A stretch of DNA of 64,000 nucleotides from MGML01 sp034416335 (GTDB lineage Bacteria > Chloroflexota > Dehalococcoidia > Dehalococcoidales > UBA2162), in the NCBI GenBank assembly GCA_034416335.1, contig DAOULV010000019.1, forward strand, positions 62,001 to 126,000, given 5' to 3'. The notes under the pieces were generated by a model, which was not told the DNA's origin, did not search any database, and saw nothing but the letters and a program-made list of their open reading frames with translations. The translations under genes and the position numbers were made by a program. Below are positions 43,644 to 52,283 of the stretch, piece by piece. Numbering within the stretch: the stretch's first letter is position 1; each line of letters opens with the position of its first letter.

Positions 43644-44468
43644 ATGTTTCATATGGATAACATCAACGAGATGCATGAAGCAAACAGAAAATGGTGGGAT
43701 GTTAAATCTCAGGATTGGCGGAAACAGGACGAGGACGTCTGGAACAGATGCCGGGAACAGATGTCTTTCGCCCTCGACAGAAGGATGCAGGAGATCGTAG
43801 ACGAATTCATCGGTAATCCTCAAGGCAAGAAAGCCTGCGTCATCTCCAGCGGTGATAATTTCGCTGTATTTGCCCTCGCTGCAATGGGAATGAAGGTTAC
43901 TTCGACGGATATTTCGGAACTCAGACTTAACATAGCCAGAGAGCGCGCCGGTATACTTGGACTGGATATCGAATTTTTCCGGTGCGACTCGTCGAATTTA
44001 TCACCCGTTCAGGATGCTGGTTACGACCTTGCAGTTTCTACTCCGGGAACTTATGTCTGGATGTCAGACCTTAAAAAAGTATATTCGGAGGTATATCGGA
44101 TTCTGAAACCGGGCAGATACTTCATCTTCCATGAAATACACCCTTTCACACGGCCCTGGAAGGATCAGCCTGAATTTGAAATAGCGCAGCCTTACTTTGA
44201 GACAGGCCCGTATACACATGAAGGCGTGGATGGAATCGATGTAACTACTCATAACTTCTACTGGATGATGAGTGATTTTATCAACGCCCTGACAGACAGC
44301 GGATTAATAATACGCCGGATAGCTGAAGAACCTGCCATGAATCCTGCTTACTGGGAAGGACGGTCCTACGGTGAAGGCGGCGATGAAAGTTTGCTGGACT
44401 GGCGTGTAAATCCGCGAGCCGCTTTACCCCAGTGGATGGTGATTGCCGCACAGAAGCCGGTTGGTTAA
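43644..44468 (+). CDS. Class I SAM methyltransferase
   Basis: A 274-residue methyltransferase with motif I as CVISSGDNFAVFALAAMGM, an acidic loop VTSTDISE, and VYRILKPGRYFIFHEIHPF near motif IV-VI. Divergent from the MarR-type regulator and probably under its control. Substrate unknown; the SAM domain alone does not fix it. Its 3' end overlaps the convergent NuoG-like gene by 4 bases. Confidence 0.85.
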   Translation: MFHMDNINEMHEANRKWWDVKSQDWRKQDEDVWNRCREQMSFALDRRMQEIVDEFIGNPQGKKACVISSGDNFAVFALAAMGMKVTSTDISELRLNIARERAGILGLDIEFFRCDSSNLSPVQDAGYDLAVSTPGTYVWMSDLKKVYSEVYRILKPGRYFIFHEIHPFTRPWKDQPEFEIAQPYFETGPYTHEGVDGIDVTTHNFYWMMSDFINALTDSGLIIRRIAEEPAMNPAYWEGRSYGEGGDESLLDWRVNPRAALPQWMVIAAQKPVG

Positions 44469-45127
44469 CCGAACTGCCATCCGTCACCTGCATTTTTCGA
44501 TGCCAGCGCACCGGTCGGGCACGCATCGACACATTCCCCGCAGTTCGTACAGTCTATCTCGCCTAAAGGCATATTCCTGAACGGAGCGACCACTCTTTCA
44601 AATCCGCGTTGAGCAAAACCAAGCGCCCCGCTGCCGTTTTTACGGCATATCCAGATACACCTGCCGCAGAGGACGCACTTGTTAGGGTCGTGGATATAAT
44701 CGGGGTGGCTTTCATCTATCGGTAAATCATGCAGTAATTTGGTGAATCGTTTCGTATTTATCTTTATTTTGAGGTGGGATGCGATTTTCTGAAGTTCGCA
44801 GTTCCCGTTAGCCAGACAGTGGGCACAGTTGACCGGGTGCGAAGCCATCAGCAGTTCGAAACCGGTCGCCGCCAGTTTCAGGGATTCTTGTCCTCTGGTA
44901 TTTACGACCATACCTTCCCGAACCGACTCGGTACAGGCCGTAACCGGTCTTTGATAACCTTCTATCTCCACGAAGCACAGCCGGCAGGAAGCTGATGGTA
45001 CTTCTTTCTCTCTTATTGCACACAGGTTCGGAATATAAATGCCGTTATCCAGAGCCACCCATAACAGGTTGGCGCCTTCGGTAGCCTTTATCTGCCTGCC
45101 GTCTATCGTCAGCGATACCTTCTTCAT
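44465..45127 (-). CDS. Short NuoG-like Fe-S protein (BamI-like)
   Basis: A 220-residue protein covering only the N-terminal part of NuoG: a [2Fe-2S] plant-type ferredoxin domain (CAIREKEVPSASCRLC), a His-Cys cluster (HPVNCAHCLANGNCELQ), and two [4Fe-4S] sets (CVLCGRCIWIC, CTNCGECVDACP). The molybdopterin-like C-terminal domain of NuoG is absent, and no hydrogenase H-cluster is present. Overlaps the NuoF-like gene by ATGA. It would pass electrons from NADH to another enzyme, as in BamGHI or NAD(P)-linked formate dehydrogenase. Confidence 0.85.
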   Translation of the reverse strand: MKKVSLTIDGRQIKATEGANLLWVALDNGIYIPNLCAIREKEVPSASCRLCFVEIEGYQRPVTACTESVREGMVVNTRGQESLKLAATGFELLMASHPVNCAHCLANGNCELQKIASHLKIKINTKRFTKLLHDLPIDESHPDYIHDPNKCVLCGRCIWICRKNGSGALGFAQRGFERVVAPFRNMPLGEIDCTNCGECVDACPTGALASKNAGDGWQFG

Positions 45128-47046
45128 CGTTTCTTTTCCAGTTCCTCCACTACACTCGGCGGCGAAACCTTAATAATCGCGTTATATTGCGGAGGGCAGC
45201 TTGTCACGCAGGTACCGCATTTCACGCACTTTTCCTGGTCGATAACCTTTATCCTGTATTTGTCGGGAGAGATAGCCTCGACTGTACAGGTGCCGATACA
45301 GGCATCGCAGGAACGTTCGCACTTATCCCGGAGAATGTAAAAAGCAATCAGTTCCGGGCACATCAGTGACGGACACCGCTTCTCATTGATATGGGCTTCA
45401 TATTCGTCCATAAAATAGCGGAGGGTAGTCAGTACCGGATTCGGAGCTGTCTTTCCCAGGTTACACAGCGAACCCGCCTTTACGTCACGTGCCAGGTCAG
45501 CAAGCGTATCTATATCTTCCGGTTCTCCCTGACCTTTTGTAATCCTGTTCAGGATTTCCAGCATCTGCTTCGTCCCCAGGCGGCAGAAAGTACACTTTCC
45601 GCAGGATTCCCTCTGGGTAAATTCCTGTAAGTAACGGGCGATTTCCACCATGCAGTCATCTTCGCTGAGAACGACCATTCCTCCGGAACCCATCATCGCC
45701 CCGGCTTCTCTCAGAGAATCGAAATCCACAGGTAAATCGAGGACCGACTCCGGCAGACATCCGCCGGAAGGACCTCCTATCTGTACCGCTTTGAATTTTC
45801 TTCCGCCCGGCACGCCGCTTCCGACATCGAATATAACGTTTCTCAACAGTGTACCCATCGGCACTTCCACCAGTCCGGTATTGACTACCTCACCGGCAAG
45901 AGCAAAGACAGCCGTGCCCTTGCTCTGTTCGGTACCGGTACTTCGGAACCACTCCGCGCCCTTGCCGATGATATGCCTTATCGCAGCAAGGGTTTTTACA
46001 TTATTAATTACCGTTGGTTTACCGTTAAGACCCGAAGTAGCCGGATATGGCGGCCTGTATCTCGGCATTCCGGATTCCCCTTCCATGGAAGCTATCAGAG
46101 CGGATTCCTCGCCGCAGACAAAAGCCCCCGAACCCTGGAAAATTCGTATATCGAAGCTGTAACCGCTGTTCAGTATGTGCCTGCCCAGCAGTCCCTTTTT
46201 CCTGGCCTGTTTGACGGCTGTCCCGATACGCTGGACGGCAAGCGGATATTCGGCGCGTACGTATATATACCCGTTTCGGACGCCGACGGCATAACCGGCG
46301 ATTACCATACCCTCGATTACCGAGTGAGGGTCACTTTCAAGGATATCCCGGTCCATAAAAGCTCCCGGGTCGCCCTCGTCGCCGTTGCAGATGATATACT
46401 TCGTCCTGCCTTTCGCATTCCGGCAGGTTTCCCATTTTTGACCGGTTGAAAATCCGGCGCCCCCCCTGCCTCTCAAGCCTGACTTTTTCATCTCCTCTAT
46501 TATCTCGTCGGGTTCACCGGTCAGGGCTTCAACAAGGGACGAATAACCTCCGACAGCAATATAGTGGTCTATTTCCTCCGGGTCGATTTTACCGCAGTTT
46601 TCGAGAAGAATCTTCTGCTCGAATTCAGCCCTGGGAAAATCATCGAAACTCGGAACCAGATCATTCTTTTCCATCGCGCCCAGGACAAATTCCAGGCACG
46701 GATCATCGCCTATCAGATAATCCCTTACCAGTTTTTCGGCTATCACCGGATTAACCTGGCTGTAACATATAGGCGGATTTCCCGGTTTGCTGATAATCAC
46801 GAGAGGTTCGGCGTAACAGTGTCCCATGCAACCGACTTCGATAACCGGGCAGTCGAGCCCGTGTTTCCTTACCTCTTTCCTGAGAACATCCCGTACTTCC
46901 AGGGCGCCGGCTGCCCTGCCGCAGGTGGCGGCACCCACAAGTACCACGGGGGTTTTACCATCCTGAAGTTTATTCCAGCGTGATAGCGCACTCTCTTTTA
47001 TATCCTGGAAAGTAGAGGTTATTGCGGCTGTATCCCTGTTCTTCAT
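45124..47046 (-). CDS. NuoF-like NADH-oxidising flavoprotein (BamH-like)
   Basis: A 640-residue protein: N-terminal thioredoxin-like [2Fe-2S] domain (residues 20-115), NuoF core with NAD/FMN-binding GRGGAGFSTGQKW and ICNGDEGDPGAFMDRD, the [4Fe-4S] ligands SCGKCTFCR and a C-terminal 2[4Fe-4S] ferredoxin-like extension (CDACIGTC, CVKCGTCVTSCPP). This is the HydB/HndC/BamH architecture. It accepts electrons from NADH and hands them to the short NuoG-like protein. Overlaps both neighbours by ATGA, so all three are translationally coupled. Confidence 0.9.
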   Translation of the reverse strand: MKNRDTAAITSTFQDIKESALSRWNKLQDGKTPVVLVGAATCGRAAGALEVRDVLRKEVRKHGLDCPVIEVGCMGHCYAEPLVIISKPGNPPICYSQVNPVIAEKLVRDYLIGDDPCLEFVLGAMEKNDLVPSFDDFPRAEFEQKILLENCGKIDPEEIDHYIAVGGYSSLVEALTGEPDEIIEEMKKSGLRGRGGAGFSTGQKWETCRNAKGRTKYIICNGDEGDPGAFMDRDILESDPHSVIEGMVIAGYAVGVRNGYIYVRAEYPLAVQRIGTAVKQARKKGLLGRHILNSGYSFDIRIFQGSGAFVCGEESALIASMEGESGMPRYRPPYPATSGLNGKPTVINNVKTLAAIRHIIGKGAEWFRSTGTEQSKGTAVFALAGEVVNTGLVEVPMGTLLRNVIFDVGSGVPGGRKFKAVQIGGPSGGCLPESVLDLPVDFDSLREAGAMMGSGGMVVLSEDDCMVEIARYLQEFTQRESCGKCTFCRLGTKQMLEILNRITKGQGEPEDIDTLADLARDVKAGSLCNLGKTAPNPVLTTLRYFMDEYEAHINEKRCPSLMCPELIAFYILRDKCERSCDACIGTCTVEAISPDKYRIKVIDQEKCVKCGTCVTSCPPQYNAIIKVSPPSVVEELEKKR

Positions 47047-47546
47047 TTATCTTTCTTCGCCTGTTTTTCTCTTTCCAGCTCAAAGGAGAGAAGGATACCG
47101 TCGACCTTCGTAGGTTCGACATTACCCTCCGGTTTATCATCGACCACCGTAACCGGGGCCATAACGCAGCAGCCGACACAGGCAACGCTGTCAAGATCGA
47201 ACTCCCTGTCGGGCGTGGTCTGCCGCACATCGATGCCAAGTCTTCTCTTCCAGGCATCCATGGTGATATAACCGCCCTTCATATGGCAGGCGGTTCCGAG
47301 GCATACCCGGATAGAATGTTTGCCCGGCGGATTCAGCCGGAACTGGTTGTAAAAGGTTACTACCTCGTATACTTCTACTTCCGGTATTCCCAGGTAACCG
47401 GCTACCTCTTCCATTGCTTCCGGGGGAATATAACCCAGCTTTCCCTGCACCTTTTGTAAAATGGGAATCAGGTTCCCTCTTTTCCTGCCGAACTTTTTAA
47501 TTACCTGTCGGGTTCTCTCTCTGTTTTCTGTTTCTTCAGCAGTCAA
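47043..47546 (-). CDS. NuoE-like [2Fe-2S] protein (BamG-like)
   Basis: A 167-residue thioredoxin-fold [2Fe-2S] protein with cluster ligands in CLGTACHMKGG and VACVGCCVMAP and the NuoE opening IPILQKVQGKLGYIPPEAMEEV. It forms the diaphorase with the NuoF-like protein encoded directly downstream (ATGA overlap). It starts at TTG. First gene of the three-gene module. Confidence 0.9.
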   Translation of the reverse strand: MTAEETENRERTRQVIKKFGRKRGNLIPILQKVQGKLGYIPPEAMEEVAGYLGIPEVEVYEVVTFYNQFRLNPPGKHSIRVCLGTACHMKGGYITMDAWKRRLGIDVRQTTPDREFDLDSVACVGCCVMAPVTVVDDKPEGNVEPTKVDGILLSFELEREKQAKKDK

Positions 47547-47563
47547 TTAGCTACCTCGTTTCG

Positions 47564-48718
47564 CTACATAGTGCCGGTTCCGACGCTGTCCCGGAGATCA
47601 ACGAACAATTTTTCATCGACATCGAGCGCTTTATCTATCAGTTCCAGCACTGTCTCTTTCTCTTCCGGAAATTTATACCCGTTATAGTCCTGTTTCATCA
47701 GGGGAACGACCATATTTCCCCGCCGGTATGAGGTGTTAAGGTTATGGTCGAAGCACACTCCCGAATCAACCTCCAGGTTCTCTATCATCAGCCTGACTTC
47801 CCTCAGTATTTCATGAGGTGACAGCATTTCGAAGTCACCGTTCCGGTATGATTCGAGCATCGGTGTATCAGCACTGGGAACGAACGGCCTTAACCTGATA
47901 AAGTTCGGGTTAATCTCATTCAGTACCCGGGCGGTATTTTCGGCATGCTGCTTCCACATCTTCCTGCCCCCCAACCCCGGCATGACATACTCGGAGAGTT
48001 CGAAACCTGCGGCAAGAGCTTTCTTACCGGCGGTGATATGTTCTTCGGCCATTACACCCTTATCGATGAGTTTCAGCAGTTCGTCATCGCCTGTCTCCAG
48101 CCCTACATGCAGCCTGGTAAGTCCGGCTTCGTTCAAAGCCTTCAGTTCTTCCGGTGTTTTGTGTGAAATTGACTTCGACCGGGCATAAGTAGTAATCCTG
48201 GTTATTTCAGGGAACAGCTCTTTCAGATATTTCAAAATCTCGATAAGCTGGGAAGCCTTGATAATTAGAGTATCGGCATCCTGAAGGAAGACCGTCCTGC
48301 CGCCGGCGACAAGCCAGTTATACGTATTGACCACACTCTGGATATTGAGATAATCATGCTCGGTCAGCGCGTACCTGTCTCTTCCCTCGATCAAACCCGC
48401 TTGAATAATTGCTCCGATCGGCTCGAGCTTTCCTGCATGCCCCAGCTTCCATGAAATAGCGGTAAGCTCATCGGCAATTCCTTTTACTGCGTCGATATCG
48501 GCTTTAACTTCCTCAACCGGTCTCAGCCTGAATTTTTCCCGGCCGTAAAACCTGCCGTAGCAGAAAGTGCACCGACTCCAGGGACAGTTGCCGGTTACCC
48601 GCAGCAGCAGGGAAAAGCTGCCGCCTTCACTGGGCGGACGGATAGGACCGATTTCATAGGAATATGATTTCAGTTTTGAAAAATCTATATCATTCCCGGT
48701 TTCGGGCTGGTCTGTCAT
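47564..48718 (-). CDS. Radical SAM protein with CX4CX2C motif
   Basis: From the ATG at 48718 (GGGAGA site) the protein is 384 residues. The cluster motif is CPWSRCTFC (CX4CX2C), a spacing seen in a subset of B12-independent radical SAM proteins, followed by YGRFYGREKFRLR and GLTRLHVGLETGDDELL. The substrate is unknown. It is 18 bases from the NuoE-like gene and read in the same direction, so it may be cotranscribed with the diaphorase module, but their roles have no evident link. Confidence 0.82.
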   Translation of the reverse strand: MTDQPETGNDIDFSKLKSYSYEIGPIRPPSEGGSFSLLLRVTGNCPWSRCTFCYGRFYGREKFRLRPVEEVKADIDAVKGIADELTAISWKLGHAGKLEPIGAIIQAGLIEGRDRYALTEHDYLNIQSVVNTYNWLVAGGRTVFLQDADTLIIKASQLIEILKYLKELFPEITRITTYARSKSISHKTPEELKALNEAGLTRLHVGLETGDDELLKLIDKGVMAEEHITAGKKALAAGFELSEYVMPGLGGRKMWKQHAENTARVLNEINPNFIRLRPFVPSADTPMLESYRNGDFEMLSPHEILREVRLMIENLEVDSGVCFDHNLNTSYRRGNMVVPLMKQDYNGYKFPEEKETVLELIDKALDVDEKLFVDLRDSVGTGTM

Positions 48719-48899
48719 ACGGTTAGTCTCCCCTATTCGATTATAGTCCAGCCCCGTAAACAGGGGCAAGCGTAACAGCTGATAGGTGCATCCACATCCG
48801 GTTGGTAATGCCGTAACCTCTCATCCTGTATTTTATTGAATAAAATCTTGATGAAATCTATAATATCACTAGCTAATATTAAGGTGTTCGTAAAAGAAT

Positions 48900-49625
48900 A
48901 TGAATAAAGAATATATTCTTAAGGAAATTGACCGAACTGCCAGAGAGAATAATGGCATTCCTTTGGGAAAACAAAAATTTGAAAAAGAAACGGGTATTAA
49001 ATTTGCAGATTGGTATGGAAAGTACTGGACGAAGTGGGGTGACGCCCTTATCGAAGCCGGATATACACCAAACAAGCTTCAGACTGCTTATGATGAAAAG
49101 GTATTGATAGAACAGGTTATTTCTTTTATCAGAGAAATAAGTAAATTCCCTACCGTAGGAGAATTCCGATTAAAGGCTCACAACAGTAGTGGTTTCCCCT
49201 CCCATACCACAATACATACTCGTCTGGGTAAACAATCTGAACTACCCGATAAATTACTCATTTATTGTGAAGGTAAGCCTGAATATTCGGACGTAGCTAC
49301 CATCTGCAGGGAAGCGGCTAATATATCAAGAACAGATTCTGAACGCTATACCAAAGAACAAAGTACGGAGTTCGGCTACGTATATCTAATGAAGTCAGGA
49401 AAGTTCTATAAAATTGGTAATAGTAAAAATGTTGAAAGACGCAACTATGAAATAGGGATAAAACTTCCTGAAGAATTAACAACAATACACAAAATAAGAA
49501 CTGATGACCCAATTGGAATAGAGAATTATTGGCATAATAGATTTAAAAATAAAAGAAAACAAGGAGAATGGTTCGACCTTTCAAATGAAGATATATCAGC
49601 ATTTAAACGGAGAAAATTCATGTAA
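48900..49625 (+). CDS. GIY-YIG/T5orf172-like protein
   Basis: A 241-residue, visibly AT-rich protein. The C-terminal about 85 residues (FGYVYLMKSGKFYKIGNSKNVERR ... ENYWHNRFKNKRKQGEWF) match the MUG113/T5orf172 branch of GIY-YIG nucleases, keeping the Y...Y, KIG, R and E...N positions. The N-terminal part has two helix-rich repeats like homing-endonuclease DNA-binding modules (KFADWYGKYWTKWGDALIEAGY; TVGEFRLKAHNSSGFP). Catalytic role is not certain. It stands alone between convergent and divergent genes and looks recently acquired. Confidence 0.75.
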   Translation: MNKEYILKEIDRTARENNGIPLGKQKFEKETGIKFADWYGKYWTKWGDALIEAGYTPNKLQTAYDEKVLIEQVISFIREISKFPTVGEFRLKAHNSSGFPSHTTIHTRLGKQSELPDKLLIYCEGKPEYSDVATICREAANISRTDSERYTKEQSTEFGYVYLMKSGKFYKIGNSKNVERRNYEIGIKLPEELTTIHKIRTDDPIGIENYWHNRFKNKRKQGEWFDLSNEDISAFKRRKFM

Positions 49626-49706
49626 TAACAAAACATGCCCGCTTTCATTGTCTATTAAGATATACTATTCATAAAAGTCAAATCATAAAGTCAAAAAAGG
49701 GAGTTC

Positions 49707-49731
49707 AAGAGGGGCTTCGTCCCCTCTTTTT
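49707..49731 (+). terminator. Rho-independent terminator after GIY-YIG-like gene
   Basis: Stem AAGAGGGG / CCCCTCTT with loop CTTCGT, then TTTTC. Ends the + strand transcript ahead of a convergent DinB gene. Confidence 0.82.
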
Positions 49732-49772
49732 CACTGAGTGCAGATGGGAAAAGTCTACCTGTATTTATGTCA

Positions 49773-50246
49773 TTACCGCCATTCCGGACTCTGATAACCC
49801 CGCCGTGTCAGTTCCAGTGACATCTCGGAAAGATGATGCTGGATATGCCTGGCGACGTAAATTGTTCTACCCAGTATCAACGAGCCTGTCCACGGGAATA
49901 ATGTTTCTGCCGCCAGCAGGTCGGCTTTCTTGAACCACTGCTGCATTTTATCTTCCATTTCGTCCAGATAGCCAATGATTTCCCCCTGGCCGGGCAGGCG
50001 TTCCGAATCTTTCTCTTCCCAGTCCACGCCGAACCGGCTTCCCCAGCCGAATTTATCCGGCGGCTGATCTCCGAAATAGAAATCGAGGGTTTCGACCACA
50101 TGGTAAGCAATCCCCGCGGGGCGAAGATAGTCGATTTCACCCTTCTTCCATTCATCGGCAGGAAACGCCGTAATTGCATCTCTAAACATTCCGAGAGCGC
50201 GCTGGCATTGTTCGTATGCTACTTTTGAAATATCTCCATCACTCAT
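49773..50246 (-). CDS. DinB-family protein
   Basis: A 157-residue four-helix-bundle protein of the DinB/metal-dependent thiol-transferase superfamily: HVVETLDFYF, a GEIIGYLDEMEDKMQQWF helix and the metal-ligand-like RHIQHHLSEM near the end. Function of this family ranges from stress protein to thiol S-transferase; not resolvable here. Confidence 0.8.
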   Translation of the reverse strand: MSDGDISKVAYEQCQRALGMFRDAITAFPADEWKKGEIDYLRPAGIAYHVVETLDFYFGDQPPDKFGWGSRFGVDWEEKDSERLPGQGEIIGYLDEMEDKMQQWFKKADLLAAETLFPWTGSLILGRTIYVARHIQHHLSEMSLELTRRGYQSPEWR

Positions 50247-50325
50247 TCTGCTTTCCCTCCTGCTAGAGCTATGTTTTTAACTGTGTTATCACGGTAAAAA
50301 TAGTGTAATAACCCGGAAATGTGTA

Positions 50326-52101
50326 TTAAATATGAGTAACCTTCCGTGCGATATCTTCACCTTTTTTCTCAAGTGTAATTATTTCATCGAACAGGTCCGC
50401 CTGCCGGTGTCTGAGTTCATTGTTCCACGCTTTTCGCATTTTCTTCGAATCTATGGCGTCATTCCGGAGACCGGTATCCAAGGACGGGAGTTCCGGCAGT
50501 AAAACGGACAGCCGGTCACTGATATTCTCGTATATTCCTGCCATATCTTTTATCAGATTATTGTCGATCAGGTCGACTGAAGACTGCAGGTAATGGAAAG
50601 CTGACTGACGGGCATCGCATAAAGCCAGGAAACAGAAATAATTGACATCGAGCCGCCTTCTGAAATGCTCATCATCGGCACGTTCATACCAGTCATCGTC
50701 GCGTAGACCGGCCTGCCAGGTTCGGTAGGCATCATACCCGAGTGAGTATCCTCTCTTCCCTTTCGCGTTCATTGACTCGACCATAACCTTCAACGAGTTG
50801 AGTAAATTCAGATGATCGGTCGGTACAATTCCTTTTTGACTGAAATGTATGATAATGAACGGCCAGTTATCGACGTACAGGTATTTCTCCGCCGTGCCGG
50901 GTCCGTTATCGAACTCAGGGCTGCCGATAACTTGATTATCATAATAGGTGCGACAGAGTAACTGGTTACCATCGTCCAGATATCCGCAGATTACCCCCCA
51001 CTCGTGGGCAACACGCAGATTAATTCCCAGAACAGGCCGCCCCTGCTTGATGCTGTCGACAATTTTGTTTCTCTCGACAGCCCGGAATTCTTTATCCACT
51101 CTGTCGGCAAACACCGGTGTGTAGCCGAAGGCACGGTATCCCGGACCGGCATAATCGTACACGATAAGAGCGTCGACCGAAGAGTAGTCCCAGTTCGGAC
51201 TTAAAAAAGCGATACGCCAGCAGGCCCCCGATACTCCCATAACCTTTACGTATGAAACGGTTTCACCCATAGCTCCGAGGGCAACGGTTAACGCTCCCGC
51301 CCACGTGCAGTCCATACCTTTCCCGAATCCGGGTAGCTGGTCGACATTGTGAATTATCGATGAATCCGATGAACCGGCGGTTTCGCGGGAGAAAGCTGTA
51401 TTATCTTCACTCAATTTTAAAGTTTCGTCCTCGGCGCAGGTAGCCATGTGAATACCGTGCCTGTTCAGATAGACGATTGTCAGGTATTCAGGACTATCGA
51501 TTCCGGGAGTGCTTGGAAAATAAGTATGATTGGCCTGGTATCCCTTCATATCGAAAACATTCAGGTGTCGTATCCTGTGCATAACATCGTTGGACGCAAT
51601 CTCGTTACCGTAGCTGGCGGCAATTATTTCAAGTTTTGATGATGGCAGCCTTTTTGAGGTTGACGTGCTGTTGATTATCAATTCTTCATTGTCAGCGGTA
51701 ACGCAGTATGACACGCCGCCATCGTTCTGATATTTCACCAGCAGATACCGTTTCCTGCTCCTGGCTGCGTTACTCGCCATTGACAGATAATTGACTGTAA
51801 CATTCAACCTGCTATCCTCGACAAGCCGGTTAAGACGCTTGGTTACGTTTTCATTTTCCAGCCCGTCTCCGTATACTGCATCCAGTATTTGCAGGCTGTT
51901 CAGCATTAATATATTATCTATCGAACAGTCCAGTACCCTCGCCAGTCCCGGCAGCAAAGCAGTCTCCGGTAAAGAATGTCCGTTTTCCCATTTGCTTACT
52001 GCCTGGGGACTTACGGACAGCTCCTCGGCAAGTATTTCCTGCGTTAGTCCGCGCTCCTTACGCAGTAATGCAATATGCTTGCCGATTTCTCTATTATTCA
52101 T
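50326..52101 (-). CDS. XRE regulator fused to a BtrH/C39-like cysteine-peptidase-fold domain
   Basis: A 591-residue protein. Residues 8-60 are a clear XRE-type helix-turn-helix (KERGLTQEILAEELSVSPQAVSKWENG). From about residue 260 there is a possible papain-like domain with C265 in GMDCTWAGAL, H366 in VAHEWGVICGY and D376/D377 following, the arrangement seen in BtrH_N/peptidase-C39-like proteins (also SGACWRIAFL and GRPVLGINLR). The C-terminal 130 residues are helical. It is divergent from UPF0182. I infer a sensor that reads a small ligand or peptide, but the catalysis is not proven. Confidence 0.7.
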   Translation of the reverse strand: MNNREIGKHIALLRKERGLTQEILAEELSVSPQAVSKWENGHSLPETALLPGLARVLDCSIDNILMLNSLQILDAVYGDGLENENVTKRLNRLVEDSRLNVTVNYLSMASNAARSRKRYLLVKYQNDGGVSYCVTADNEELIINSTSTSKRLPSSKLEIIAASYGNEIASNDVMHRIRHLNVFDMKGYQANHTYFPSTPGIDSPEYLTIVYLNRHGIHMATCAEDETLKLSEDNTAFSRETAGSSDSSIIHNVDQLPGFGKGMDCTWAGALTVALGAMGETVSYVKVMGVSGACWRIAFLSPNWDYSSVDALIVYDYAGPGYRAFGYTPVFADRVDKEFRAVERNKIVDSIKQGRPVLGINLRVAHEWGVICGYLDDGNQLLCRTYYDNQVIGSPEFDNGPGTAEKYLYVDNWPFIIIHFSQKGIVPTDHLNLLNSLKVMVESMNAKGKRGYSLGYDAYRTWQAGLRDDDWYERADDEHFRRRLDVNYFCFLALCDARQSAFHYLQSSVDLIDNNLIKDMAGIYENISDRLSVLLPELPSLDTGLRNDAIDSKKMRKAWNNELRHRQADLFDEIITLEKKGEDIARKVTHI

Positions 52102-52283
52102 ATCTATACCCTGTTTTATATTCTTTACTATATATAAAACACGACCGGAATTGTTTTACCATACACGATTTTTTATATTGTATCAAGTGCAAACTCAACC
52201 TGTGGTTGAGTTTATAATGAATGTGCCCAATTGACCTCCGTACACAGGCTGTGATATTCTCAAAAATTAAGGGAGAAAGCAGT

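Noticed and set aside
44465..47546. Module as the diaphorase of an [FeFe] hydrogenase
   Set aside because: No H-cluster domain is present in the NuoG-like protein or elsewhere in the window; not excluded for a distant catalytic gene.
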